From assembly GCA_965229525.1 (NCBI GenBank), contig OZ245886.1, positions 1,054,001 to 1,118,000 of the forward strand: a stretch of 64,000 bases of DNA, read 5' to 3'. The position numbers and the translations under genes were made by a program. Positions 36,596-45,365 of this stretch are shown here, one piece after another (position 1 is the first letter of the stretch; every line of letters begins with the position of its first letter). A model generated the notes under the pieces. The model had not been told where the DNA came from. It saw only the letters and a program-made list of their open reading frames with translations, and made no database searches. The stretch comes from HXMU1420-13 sp965229525 (GTDB lineage: Bacteria > Bacteroidota > Rhodothermia > Balneolales > Balneolaceae).

Positions 36596-39007
36596 TTATT
36601 TAATAAGCATCATTTTACGTGTTTGAACAAAATTAGCAGCACTAATTCTGTACACGTACATACCCGATGCCAAGCTAGATGCATCGAAGTTTACATTGTG
36701 CTTACCAGCACTCAATTTCTGCCCACCAACAAGAGTAGCAACTCTTTGGCCAAGCATATTGAATACTTCCAATGTAACATTAGAAGAAGATGCTAGCGTA
36801 AACTCAATTTTTGTACTTGGGTTGAATGGGTTAGGATAGTTTTGCTCTAAAGAGAAAGTAAATGGATTACCCAATTCTTCTTCATTAGAAACAGTACTAT
36901 AAACTGCATCTAAACCAACCATTGCAACAGTTTCCCAACGTGCAGGTGTATTCCACCAATCATCCTGACCACCTTTAGAAGACCAGCCAACCTGTGTATC
37001 ACGTGCCGCGTCGTCATTATCGTTTATGGTGAACTGGAATGGCACTGTTGTAAATGCATCACCAGTTGGGAATACAAAATCGTCGTTAGTTGTTTCAATA
37101 CCTGTTAACTCGATGGTACTCATGATTGTTAACAATCTGTACCCAGTATCGGTTTTTTCAAATATGGTTGCTGAATTTGGCACTTCCTGATTTAGTGTAT
37201 TTCCGGCGCCACTGTATGCTAGAATAAATCCAGTATCATCATCGTAAATACCTGCGCGCAGTTGATAATCCGGCTCATCACCTAATTCAAAGTCCAAATG
37301 GTCGGAGCCATTAATGAATGAACCTGGTTCGTAAGCACCAATTCCACCTTCCCAACTATCAAAGTTCCATGCGCCACCTGCTGGGTTTTCACCAGTAGAA
37401 GGAGCACCTACGAAAATATCATCGGTAATTTCAGCATAGAAAATGAAGAATTTTGCCGGGTTGCTGGTTTCATAACCTGCCCAAAGCTTACCAGAAATAT
37501 CAGCATCACTATCTCCACCACTACCATTTTCAATGGTTCTGGTTTCTTCATTTATAGTAAAAGGCATGTAATCATCCGGGAAGTATCCTGCAATGGTAGC
37601 TGCATCCGGCATGTTATTGCCAGCTACCGCACCAAGAATTGAGTTGGCATCGGCATCTGCTAATTCAACAATATAATTAGGGCGAACCGACATGTCAGTT
37701 GCAATTGAACCCGCTGTTAACATACTGGCAGTACCGTTTTCTTTCTTAGCAATTACCCCGTAATGTGCCGTAAAATTAGAAACAAGGTCAGGGTGTGGAG
37801 CCATTGTTGTATGCGTAAGCGATAATGTACCTGATGCATCGATAGTACCGACATTACTACCACCTTCGATTGTAGTGAACGCGCTATCTGCGAAGTATAC
37901 TTCGTAAGTGAACGCATCTGCTACCGGATCAACGGCTATAGTTACAATACCGTCTTTAGTAGTTAGGTTTACAACAGGTGCAGCCGGAGGAATATCTCTA
38001 ACTCTTCGTACGATTACATTATCGAACCAAACTGAGGTAGTATCTGAAGAAACTTCAAAACCGATCTTCATTTGAGGCCAGTTCCCATCAGCAGTTATAT
38101 TCAATTTGTACGTTTTCATGGTATCGTTGAGCGTTACTCGTGGAGCCCAGTTTGTCCAGTCACCTCCAGTTCCGTTATTACCAAAGAAAACCTGAATCTC
38201 TTTTTCAGGACCAGAAGTTCTTGCATCGAAGAACATTTCGTATGGACCGGAATAAATAGAGTCAACTTGTGCAGTGTCTAGTTCCTGAATAAACTGCACA
38301 TCAAAAATATTTTGGAAATTCGCTAATTCAGCGATTTTAATCTCACCATTATCGGCAGAATAGGTAGCAAACTGTCCATCAGCAACTCTATTCCATGCAG
38401 CACTCATTGAATCTGCACCGATTACGAGCTGACCATCATAAAGTAAGTTGTCTTCTACTCTACGTAGCACAACATTATCAATCCAAAGGTCTTGTGAATC
38501 AGCAGCAACCTCAAATCCTAACTTCATTGCATCCCATGTTTCAGTGATGTTAGTAGTTAGTTTATAGGATTGCATGGTACCGTCAACTGTGACATCACCG
38601 TCACCAGCGCCACCATCACTTGCCCAGTATCTTTCCCAACCGCCACCGTTGTGGCCTAAGAATACGTGGAAAGTCTTTGACGAATCGACTGTAGTTCGTG
38701 CATCGAACGTTAATTCCCAATTTCCACCTTTAGATAACTCGCCAATTTGATCGGCAGTCAACACCTGATAAGATTGTAGTTCCCAGGGATTACCAGCAGA
38801 AGTTAGATCAAAATATAAGGTACCGTCGTGGGTAACCGTTCCTCTGTCCCCTTCAACTACCCATAGCGAATCACCTAAGGAGAAATCACCATTAAAGACA
38901 ATATTATCTCCAATCAAAGGATTTTGAGCATGAGTTACTGAAGTAAAACTCAGCAAAAATAATACAAACGTACAAGACGCAAGTATTCTCATTGTAGCTT
39001 TGTTCAT
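36596..39007 (-). CDS. T9SS-secreted carbohydrate-binding protein
   Basis: An 803-residue secreted protein with a signal peptide (T-H-A-Q, to about 28). Two CBM4/9-like modules follow: one from about 30 to 185 (I-V-F-N-G-D-F-S-L-G-D, then W-E-L-T-F-D-A-R-T, L-W-I-D-N-V-V-L-R-R) and a second from about 190 to 340 (F-D-A-R-T, V-W-F-D-N-V-I-V-R-R). A short Fn3-like stretch precedes a CBM9-like region at about 440-690. The C-terminus is a T9SS type A signal (Y-P-N-P-F-N-P-S-T, then G-M-Y-V-Y-R-I). No catalytic motif was seen. It is the first gene opposite the LacI regulator and probably captures glycans at the cell surface. Confidence 0.84.
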   Translation of the reverse strand: MNKATMRILASCTFVLFLLSFTSVTHAQNPLIGDNIVFNGDFSLGDSLWVVEGDRGTVTHDGTLYFDLTSAGNPWELQSYQVLTADQIGELSKGGNWELTFDARTTVDSSKTFHVFLGHNGGGWERYWASDGGAGDGDVTVDGTMQSYKLTTNITETWDAMKLGFEVAADSQDLWIDNVVLRRVEDNLLYDGQLVIGADSMSAAWNRVADGQFATYSADNGEIKIAELANFQNIFDVQFIQELDTAQVDSIYSGPYEMFFDARTSGPEKEIQVFFGNNGTGGDWTNWAPRVTLNDTMKTYKLNITADGNWPQMKIGFEVSSDTTSVWFDNVIVRRVRDIPPAAPVVNLTTKDGIVTIAVDPVADAFTYEVYFADSAFTTIEGGSNVGTIDASGTLSLTHTTMAPHPDLVSNFTAHYGVIAKKENGTASMLTAGSIATDMSVRPNYIVELADADANSILGAVAGNNMPDAATIAGYFPDDYMPFTINEETRTIENGSGGDSDADISGKLWAGYETSNPAKFFIFYAEITDDIFVGAPSTGENPAGGAWNFDSWEGGIGAYEPGSFINGSDHLDFELGDEPDYQLRAGIYDDDTGFILAYSGAGNTLNQEVPNSATIFEKTDTGYRLLTIMSTIELTGIETTNDDFVFPTGDAFTTVPFQFTINDNDDAARDTQVGWSSKGGQDDWWNTPARWETVAMVGLDAVYSTVSNEEELGNPFTFSLEQNYPNPFNPSTKIEFTLASSSNVTLEVFNMLGQRVATLVGGQKLSAGKHNVNFDASSLASGMYVYRISAANFVQTRKMMLIK

Positions 39008-39111
39008 GTTAAGTCTTGATTAATTTAGGTTTATTACAATTTAATATTGTAAAAGTAGGTGAGTAAGATTGTCCCCATATACTTTTTTAATATTAGCATA
39101 TGATTTTATCA

Positions 39112-39119
39112 AAACGCTT
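39112..39119. promoter_or_regulatory. candidate LacI-family operator core
   Basis: AAACGCTT fits the AAnCGnTT pattern with a central CG, typical of LacI/GalR-family sites. It lies about 105 bases upstream of the sugar-binding T9SS gene. One internal pair is imperfect, and short matches occur by chance. Confidence 0.35.
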
Positions 39120-39289
39120 CCAAAGAAACAAAAAAAAATGAGATTTTTTCTCAGGTTAATGAGAAAAAAAATATCCATAGCTGACTGAATATTGCCATTT
39201 CTTCATATAATTTTCACAAAATTGATAATTATTGCGGGAAAAATTCTTAATAGAGAAAAATTTTCTCACAATTTTAGGAATAAATTTCA

Positions 39290-39297
39290 TACTTTTG
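39290..39297 (+). promoter_or_regulatory. candidate Bacteroidetes-type -7 promoter element of the LacI gene
   Basis: TACTTTTG matches TAnnTTTG and lies 15 bases before the start codon at 39313. A convincing -33 TTG element was not identified at ideal spacing. Confidence 0.4.
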
Positions 39298-39312
39298 TTA
39301 AAATAACAGGGA

Positions 39313-40317
39313 ATGAAGAAGACAACTTTACAAGATATTTCGGAATACACGGGTTTATCTATCTCAACTATTTCAAGAATTTTAAGAGGTGAATCTGGGC
39401 AGGGTGAAAATGTAAAAACCGCCATTGATGCAGCGAGTAAATTGAATTACCCCCTTAATGTGGGTTACTTGAAGGGAAAATATCATTACAAAACAAACGC
39501 TAGAATAGCTTTAGTTACCACCATATTTCCAAGTGAATTCTATGCTTCGTTGATGACCGGCTTAAATAAAGCGGCTGAATTATCCCAAACAGATTTATCT
39601 ATACACCATCTGAACCCTGAAAAAATTGAGCTGTTTGAATTTATTAAAAGCCTAATTGCTCGAAATATTGAAGGCGTTATCTTATTTCTGCCCGAATTAA
39701 CAGAACATGCCTATCAGCAATTAGTTAAGAAGCTACCTACCGACTTTGCTTTTGTTTCAGTTTTACCAGTTCAAAACCCATCTTTGGATACGATCACATT
39801 TGATTCGTATGGCGGTGGTTATTTGGTGGCAAAACACTTTCATGAAAAGGGGTATCTGGATGTTGGTATCGTAAATGGTCCTTTTAATAGACAAGAATCA
39901 TTGTTAAGAAGAAATGGCTTTTATGATTATGTTGCCAAACAAAAGGAAATGAAAGTTGTTTGGAGCTACGATGGGAATTTTGAATATATGGATGGTTTTT
40001 CTGCTTTCCTGAATTATCTAAACACATCAAAAAAGCCTAGAGCTGTTTTTTGCGCAAACGATGTTATGTGTATGAGTTTTTTATCAAAGGCTACTGAATA
40101 TGGAATTTCGGTTCCTAATGAACTTGCTCTTGCAGGTTTTGATGACCTTCCTATGTGTAAATACATAAACCCGTCGATAACAACAGTAAAGACTGATTAT
40201 GTAGCACTTGGTAAGAAAACTCTTGAGACCCTTAAAACTAAGTTAACTCAGAAAGATCCACATACAGGTATCCAAAGCCTGATACCTGTTACCATATCAA
40301 AAAGAGAATCAACCTAA
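39313..40317 (+). CDS. LacI-family transcriptional regulator
   Basis: A 334-residue regulator. An N-terminal helix-turn-helix (T-L-Q-D-I-S-E-Y-T-G-L-S-I-S-T-I-S-R-I-L, residues 5-24) is followed by a LacI-type hinge and a periplasmic-binding-protein-like sensor domain (I-A-L-V-T-T-I-F-P-S-E-F-Y, then F-C-A-N-D-V-M-C and L-A-L-A-G-F-D-D-L-P). It would bind a sugar or breakdown product and control the divergent carbohydrate genes. It is divergent from the sugar-binding T9SS gene and convergent (five bases) with the SGNH/GH30 operon. Confidence 0.9.
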   Translation: MKKTTLQDISEYTGLSISTISRILRGESGQGENVKTAIDAASKLNYPLNVGYLKGKYHYKTNARIALVTTIFPSEFYASLMTGLNKAAELSQTDLSIHHLNPEKIELFEFIKSLIARNIEGVILFLPELTEHAYQQLVKKLPTDFAFVSVLPVQNPSLDTITFDSYGGGYLVAKHFHEKGYLDVGIVNGPFNRQESLLRRNGFYDYVAKQKEMKVVWSYDGNFEYMDGFSAFLNYLNTSKKPRAVFCANDVMCMSFLSKATEYGISVPNELALAGFDDLPMCKYINPSITTVKTDYVALGKKTLETLKTKLTQKDPHTGIQSLIPVTISKREST

Positions 40318-40322
40318 TTGAT

Positions 40323-42104
40323 TTAATTGGACCTTTGCTGCGACTGAAGGAATAGACTATAATATCTACTCGCAGAAACTGTATCGCCATTCAGTATGTG
40401 ATATCGGGCATAATTATAGTAAAACCGAGGATCTGTTGATCCTGCTTTTTCACTTTCTTCCAGCCAATACTTAGCTTTTTCAGGAATATTATTGAGTAGA
40501 TACAGTGCTGATAACACGTCCATATACCTGTAGTCATTTAAACCATCATTTATCACCTGATGTAGAATATTGACCAGATACATGTCATAATTTCTATTAT
40601 TTGTCGAAAATTCAATTCCGCGTTCTACTAAATCAATTGAGTTTAACTGCCATTTAAGCAATTCATAATAGTGCGACATTACCATCAAGGAATCATCTAA
40701 AACCATACCGTGATTTACAATATCAGTCAGAGCTTTTGGAACTTCTCCAATATTTCTTGAAGTATAGGCAGCAACAGAATCAACATACGAGGCTGATAAA
40801 TATGCGTTATAAATGCGGTTAAAAGCCGCTAATTCTTCTGCTTCTGTAAGCCCTTTCTCGAAAGGATATCCTACCAATAACCTTGAAATGGAAGTGTTCG
40901 AATATACTTCCTCAAAACGACTTAATTGATTTGGAACATCAAATGGATTAGGCAAATGATATCTAGTTAATCGATCTAGCTGAACTATTTCATTAAGAAA
41001 TAGTTCGGCCATCATAAAATGACCCTCTGAAGTTGGATGAAGGTGATCTGTAAAGAGTGAATTATCCTCTATTCCGCTTTCTGATTCACTACGAAGTAGT
41101 GATTCTATATCAACTAAAAATGCACCATATTCGTTAGATAACTCTCTAATCTTTTCGTTTATAGCATTTGGCGCCCTGAATCTAATTGGATCTATTTCTT
41201 TAGCTTGATTAAACAACTCAAACGCTTCCTCAAATTTTTCCTCGTTAAAAGCAGTTTGGGCAGACTTAAATACTTCTAACACTTCCTCCTGATCTGATAA
41301 TGGTGGTTGATCTTTTAAGTTAGAAGCAACTGTTCCTATATAAACCGGAATCTCTTTACTTTGAAATTGTTTTAGTACATCACCCAAATTTCGTTCAAAT
41401 TGTTCAATTCCTTGTTGATATATTTCTCCCTCAAATTCAATATCAGCTTCACGTACAACTTTTGCCATCATAGTACGCTGCTCAACCCCAACTTCGTCTT
41501 TCTTTAGTATCTCCTCAAAAAGTTGATAAAGACGATAATTTTTCAGTTTTAAAATTAACCTTTTCAATCCAATGCTGTTTACAAACCCATATTGAGTAGT
41601 ACCCGCACCGAAGGACCCGTAGTACTCGTTATGCCCAGCATAGATCACAATTGCGTCTGGTTCGTAGGGCATTATCCTTTTCGACAAATCGTGAATCACA
41701 TAACTATTAACTGCTGTCATTCCCAGATTAATTACTTCAATAGTTAATCCTTCCGTATCTAGTAACAGTTTCTGCTCCAAAATATCAGCAAAACTATAAT
41801 AGAAGTTATAGGGATACCCCTTCGCCGATGACCCACCAAAAACGAAAATTCTAAAGGTTCTTGGCTTTTTGGTTAATCGAAATGGATTTGGTGCAATACC
41901 GGGTACAAACGAAGGAAAATACCTTTCAACAAACCCTGTATTTAGTGAGATATACTCAGAATTATTTGGTACCTGAATAAAAAGGCTTTGTTTATCTGCA
42001 TTATACCCACCTATTCTTAACCCAATTTCTATTAGCACCAATACAAGAAATGGGAATGCTATGGTAATTATCCAGAATAAAAACTGTTTCGATTTCTCAC
42101 TCAT
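40323..42104 (-). CDS. membrane-anchored SGNH hydrolase with helical C-terminal region (paralogue 1)
   Basis: A 593-residue protein with one N-terminal membrane helix (about 8-28). The SGNH domain is at about 83-370: Ser93 in F-G-G-S-S-A-K-G, the G/N blocks (N-L-G-M-T-A-V-N-S-Y and Y-A-G-H-N-E-Y-Y-G) and D-H-L-H-P-T. The C-terminal part (about 400-593) is helical and ends in a TPR-like segment (Y-Y-N-Y-A-R-Y-H-I-L-N-G-D). It is probably a periplasmic-facing deacetylase or esterase. It is the last gene of an operon with its paralogue and GH30. Confidence 0.82.
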   Translation of the reverse strand: MSEKSKQFLFWIITIAFPFLVLVLIEIGLRIGGYNADKQSLFIQVPNNSEYISLNTGFVERYFPSFVPGIAPNPFRLTKKPRTFRIFVFGGSSAKGYPYNFYYSFADILEQKLLLDTEGLTIEVINLGMTAVNSYVIHDLSKRIMPYEPDAIVIYAGHNEYYGSFGAGTTQYGFVNSIGLKRLILKLKNYRLYQLFEEILKKDEVGVEQRTMMAKVVREADIEFEGEIYQQGIEQFERNLGDVLKQFQSKEIPVYIGTVASNLKDQPPLSDQEEVLEVFKSAQTAFNEEKFEEAFELFNQAKEIDPIRFRAPNAINEKIRELSNEYGAFLVDIESLLRSESESGIEDNSLFTDHLHPTSEGHFMMAELFLNEIVQLDRLTRYHLPNPFDVPNQLSRFEEVYSNTSISRLLVGYPFEKGLTEAEELAAFNRIYNAYLSASYVDSVAAYTSRNIGEVPKALTDIVNHGMVLDDSLMVMSHYYELLKWQLNSIDLVERGIEFSTNNRNYDMYLVNILHQVINDGLNDYRYMDVLSALYLLNNIPEKAKYWLEESEKAGSTDPRFYYNYARYHILNGDTVSASRYYSLFLQSQQRSN

Positions 42105-42177
42105 TTAATCAATTTACTGGCACATTTCTATTTAATCGCTGAAGATAACCTGAACCTGTTTGTTCCCAAACTAATAT

Positions 42178-43842
42178 TTAATTGTTCGCTTTTGAATTCC
42201 AGAAATTTGCTTTTTCATCCTCTCCATTCAACCGATATATTTCTGAGATTTTATTAAACAAAATAGGATCGCTAATTCCGTTATTCGTTCCTTTTAATAG
42301 GATATTCAAGGTGTAAACATCTAGTTTTCTATTATCTGCATTATATTCAACAATCTGATTTATCAGGTTTTCATTAAATGGTAGCCAGTGAAAAAGTTCA
42401 TAATTTGCCTGTGCAACCAGCAAAGAATCGTGGTTAGATTTTGCTTCCTCAATAACTTTTTGAAGGTTTAAGGCAACTATATCACTATTAAACCAAGTAG
42501 TTGCGCCAATCGAGTCGGCAAATGATTTCTTTAACAAGTACCTGTAACTTTCTTGAAATGCTATCAATTCTTCATCTGCATCTAATCCTTTAACAAAAGG
42601 GTATCCAGATAATAACCTAAGAATTGGAGCCGTCGAATAAGCATTTTCAAAATCACTGAGCACCAAAGGCGTATTCAGTGAGCTACTCTTGTAGTTATCT
42701 ACTATTAAGCCCTGATCCAAAAAACTTTCGAAATATAAATCAGCCATTAATCCATGGCCTATTTCTGTTGGATGAAGATGATCTATGAACAGAGAATTAT
42801 CAGCAATACCCGACAAAGAAAATTCATTTAGCAGTTTTTCTATATCAACTAGAATTACATGTTCTTGTTCAGAAAAATTTTTAATCGTTTGATTTATTTC
42901 ATCTGGTGAACGAAACCTAATTGTGTCGAATTCTTTAGCCTTAGCAAATTCAATCTTTGCCCTGGCTGTATCGCCAACTGCCAAAAATTGATCACCTAAA
43001 TCATAGGCATTCATTGCTTCCCAATATGAACTAAATGGTGCCTGATCTTTTAAGTTTGAAGCTACAGTTCCAATAAATACAGGTATACTGTCTCTTTGAA
43101 ATCTTGAAATTACCGAGCCAATATTCGCTTCAAATTGAGCTATACCCGCATTAAATATTTCCTCATCTTTTTTAATGCTCGACTCACTAACAACTCTCGC
43201 CATCAACGTTCTCTGAGTTGCTGTTTCATCTACTTTGGGTGCTAAAACATCCTCAATAAATTGATATAATAGAAAATTCTTCAGACACAGTATTAGGCGC
43301 TTTACTTTAATATTGTTGCCAATATTGTATTGTGTACTTCCAACTCCAAAGGAACCGTAATACTCATTATGCCCCGCATAGATAATGATAGCATCGGGCT
43401 GTAAATCTTCAACATGTTTCGATAAATCATTAATTACATAACTGTTTACGGCAGTCATTCCCAGATTTATTACCTCAACATTCAATCCCAACGTATTTAA
43501 GAGAATTTTTTGTTCTAGTTGAGCAGCAAAACTGTAGTAAAAATTAAATGGAAATCCCTGAGCAGATGATCCGCCAAATACAAATACTCGAAACGTTGAA
43601 TCGGTTTTAACTTTCCTGAATGGGTTTGGTGCAATCTGAGGTTCAAAACCTGAAAAATATCTCGTGACATAATCCGGGTTTACAATCAAATAGTCAGGAT
43701 TTACCTGATACTCGATAAACAGGTCTCTATTCTGTGAATGGTAGCTTGAAAGCCTAAACCCAACCTCTATCATTGATAGCAATACAATTGGGAAAAGCAA
43801 AGTAGCTCCCCAAAACAAGTATTTTTTAAGATTGGATTTCAT
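42178..43842 (-). CDS. membrane-anchored SGNH hydrolase with helical C-terminal region (paralogue 2)
   Basis: A 554-residue paralogue of the downstream gene, with the same architecture and the catalytic Ser at the same position (Ser93 in F-G-G-S-S-A-Q-G). Shared blocks include I-A-P-N-P-F-R, E-V-I-N-L-G-M-T-A-V-N-S-Y, Y-A-G-H-N-E-Y-Y-G-S-F-G, G-T-V-A-S-N-L-K-D-Q and D-H-L-H-P-T. The C-terminus is about 40 residues shorter than in paralogue 1 and more divergent. It lies 26 bases downstream of the GH30 gene. The pair looks like an old tandem duplication. Confidence 0.82.
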   Translation of the reverse strand: MKSNLKKYLFWGATLLFPIVLLSMIEVGFRLSSYHSQNRDLFIEYQVNPDYLIVNPDYVTRYFSGFEPQIAPNPFRKVKTDSTFRVFVFGGSSAQGFPFNFYYSFAAQLEQKILLNTLGLNVEVINLGMTAVNSYVINDLSKHVEDLQPDAIIIYAGHNEYYGSFGVGSTQYNIGNNIKVKRLILCLKNFLLYQFIEDVLAPKVDETATQRTLMARVVSESSIKKDEEIFNAGIAQFEANIGSVISRFQRDSIPVFIGTVASNLKDQAPFSSYWEAMNAYDLGDQFLAVGDTARAKIEFAKAKEFDTIRFRSPDEINQTIKNFSEQEHVILVDIEKLLNEFSLSGIADNSLFIDHLHPTEIGHGLMADLYFESFLDQGLIVDNYKSSSLNTPLVLSDFENAYSTAPILRLLSGYPFVKGLDADEELIAFQESYRYLLKKSFADSIGATTWFNSDIVALNLQKVIEEAKSNHDSLLVAQANYELFHWLPFNENLINQIVEYNADNRKLDVYTLNILLKGTNNGISDPILFNKISEIYRLNGEDEKANFWNSKANN

Positions 43843-43868
43843 TCTTTGGTAATTCCTGGCAGGTAATC

Positions 43869-45275
43869 TTAGTCACTACCAATAACGATAGTCGAAACTG
43901 AATCCAGAATGAGAGAAGCGGTATATATTTCACCGTCCACTGATATATTTATTCTATCTGAAACACTCTCTGAATTCAAAATGATAATAACGATTTTATT
44001 ATCAGGAGTTTTAAAAGCCACGTTTGGTAGTTCATCAGAATCAGTCGACTCAATTCTAATTGAACCGGAAGGAATAAACTTTGATGCGTGAGCAATGGTA
44101 TAATACCCCACATTTCTCGTAATAGTATTGCCTTCTATAGTTATTCCACCTAGACATCTGTCACACCCTCCTTCCGTATGAGGATCTTGATTTTCATCAG
44201 CTGCTAAATTCCATTGTAGCACATTCCTACTCCAGTTGCGGGTAGCTCCTATAATAACATTATTCATATGCCAGCTTAGGTCGCCACCAAAATTACTTGG
44301 GAACCCTACCCACTGTTCTGTGAAGTATAGATTCTTATCTGGATGAGCCTGATGAACCTGTGAAAGTGCGGAAATGTCACCCCCATAGAGATGAAATGCG
44401 GACCCATCAATATATTTTCTTGCATCATTATCAGTTAAAATAGTTATAGGATAATCTGGTCTGTCTGCATTATGATCATAAATAATAATTTTTGTAGATA
44501 TCTGATTCCTTTCGAATTCTGGTCCTAAATGATTTTTAATGAAATCTAACTGTTCTTGAGCACTCATTACCATGCTTGGGTTATTCCCGTCATGCAGTGG
44601 TTCATTTTGTACTGTAATGGCGTCGATTTTAATCCCATGTTTTTCCATTTCTTCAATATATCGCACAAAATAAAGTGCATATACAGCATAATATTCATCT
44701 TTTAGACTCCCACCGATAAATGAGTTACTATCTTTCATCCAGGTAGGTGCGGTCCATGGACTCCCCATAATTTTTAGTGATGGGTTTATTGCTAAAATCT
44801 CTTTTAAAACAGGGATCAGGTTTTTTTCATCTTCACTAATACTGAACTGTTCGAGTTGCATATCCTCCTGCCCTGTAGCTAATTCATTATAAGTGAATGG
44901 ATATGGATCTAAATCTGAAGAACCAATACTAATTCTTAAATAGTCTATACCAATTCCATTATCTGACCTGCTAAATAGCTCTTTTAGCAATTCATGACGA
45001 GCAGAAGCTTCCATACTTTGAATAAGTAAAGCACTTCCACCGGTTAGAGCGAAACCAAAGCCATCGATTGACTGATACGTATTTTTTGAATTTACAGTAA
45101 TAAGTGGAAGTTCTTCCTCAAGTCTGCCAGGATTAACTCTTCCCTCTAACTTTTTTAAAAGGGCTTCTTGTTGGAAAGTAGTAACCCACATTTCTGGACT
45201 GTCTTCATTTTTCTGCTCCGAATTGTTGCAACTAAGGAAGACCATTATTGCCAATATTATCGTTTTTACATACAT
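43869..45275 (-). CDS. GH30 family glycoside hydrolase, lipoprotein
   Basis: A 468-residue lipoprotein (V-F-L-S-C, Cys16). It is a GH30 TIM-barrel with an appended beta-domain. Substrate-site motifs are I-D-G-F-G-F-A-L-T-G-G and W-T-A-P-T-W-M-K. The general acid is Glu225 (V-Q-N-E-P-L) and the nucleophile is Glu320 (Y-F-T-E-Q-W-V-G). The motifs place it with the glucosylceramidase/endo-beta-1,6-glucanase subgroups, not the xylanase ones; the exact linkage is open. It is first in an operon with two SGNH hydrolases and has only about 38 bases between the rpoC terminator and its start. Confidence 0.9.
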   Translation of the reverse strand: MYVKTIILAIMVFLSCNNSEQKNEDSPEMWVTTFQQEALLKKLEGRVNPGRLEEELPLITVNSKNTYQSIDGFGFALTGGSALLIQSMEASARHELLKELFSRSDNGIGIDYLRISIGSSDLDPYPFTYNELATGQEDMQLEQFSISEDEKNLIPVLKEILAINPSLKIMGSPWTAPTWMKDSNSFIGGSLKDEYYAVYALYFVRYIEEMEKHGIKIDAITVQNEPLHDGNNPSMVMSAQEQLDFIKNHLGPEFERNQISTKIIIYDHNADRPDYPITILTDNDARKYIDGSAFHLYGGDISALSQVHQAHPDKNLYFTEQWVGFPSNFGGDLSWHMNNVIIGATRNWSRNVLQWNLAADENQDPHTEGGCDRCLGGITIEGNTITRNVGYYTIAHASKFIPSGSIRIESTDSDELPNVAFKTPDNKIVIIILNSESVSDRINISVDGEIYTASLILDSVSTIVIGSD

Positions 45276-45313
45276 ACTTCTATAAGCTGATTTATAAACG
45301 AAGATAATCTAAA

Positions 45314-45344
45314 CAAAAAAAGCCCCTCGTTTGAGGGGCTTTTT
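45314..45344 (-). terminator. strong terminator of the rpoBC operon
   Basis: The arms AAAAAGCCCCTC and GAGGGGCTTTTT enclose a GTTT loop, with a T run on the minus strand. It lies 22 bases past the rpoC stop. Confidence 0.95.
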
Positions 45345-45365
45345 AATTTTTCTATCAACAGATAA

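Larger units (their letters stand above)
39008..39312. promoter_or_regulatory. divergent control region with several inverted repeats
   Basis: This AT-rich gap between the LacI regulator and the sugar-binding T9SS gene holds no gene. Visible elements are: TTACAAT-N5-ATTGTAA (39036-39054); AAACGCTT (39112-39119), which fits the AAnCGnTT core of LacI-family operators; TTTTTTCTCA-N6-TGAGAAAAAA (39144-39169); and GAGAAAA-A-TTTTCTC (39253-39267). The GAGAAAA half-site is shared by the last two, so they may be one regulator's sites. Which, if any, bind protein is unknown. Confidence 0.5.

Noticed and set aside
18178..45275. Genomic island with integrase or transposon borders
   Set aside because: No integrase, transposase, flanking direct repeat or tRNA attachment site was seen at either edge; GC by eye resembles the neighbours.
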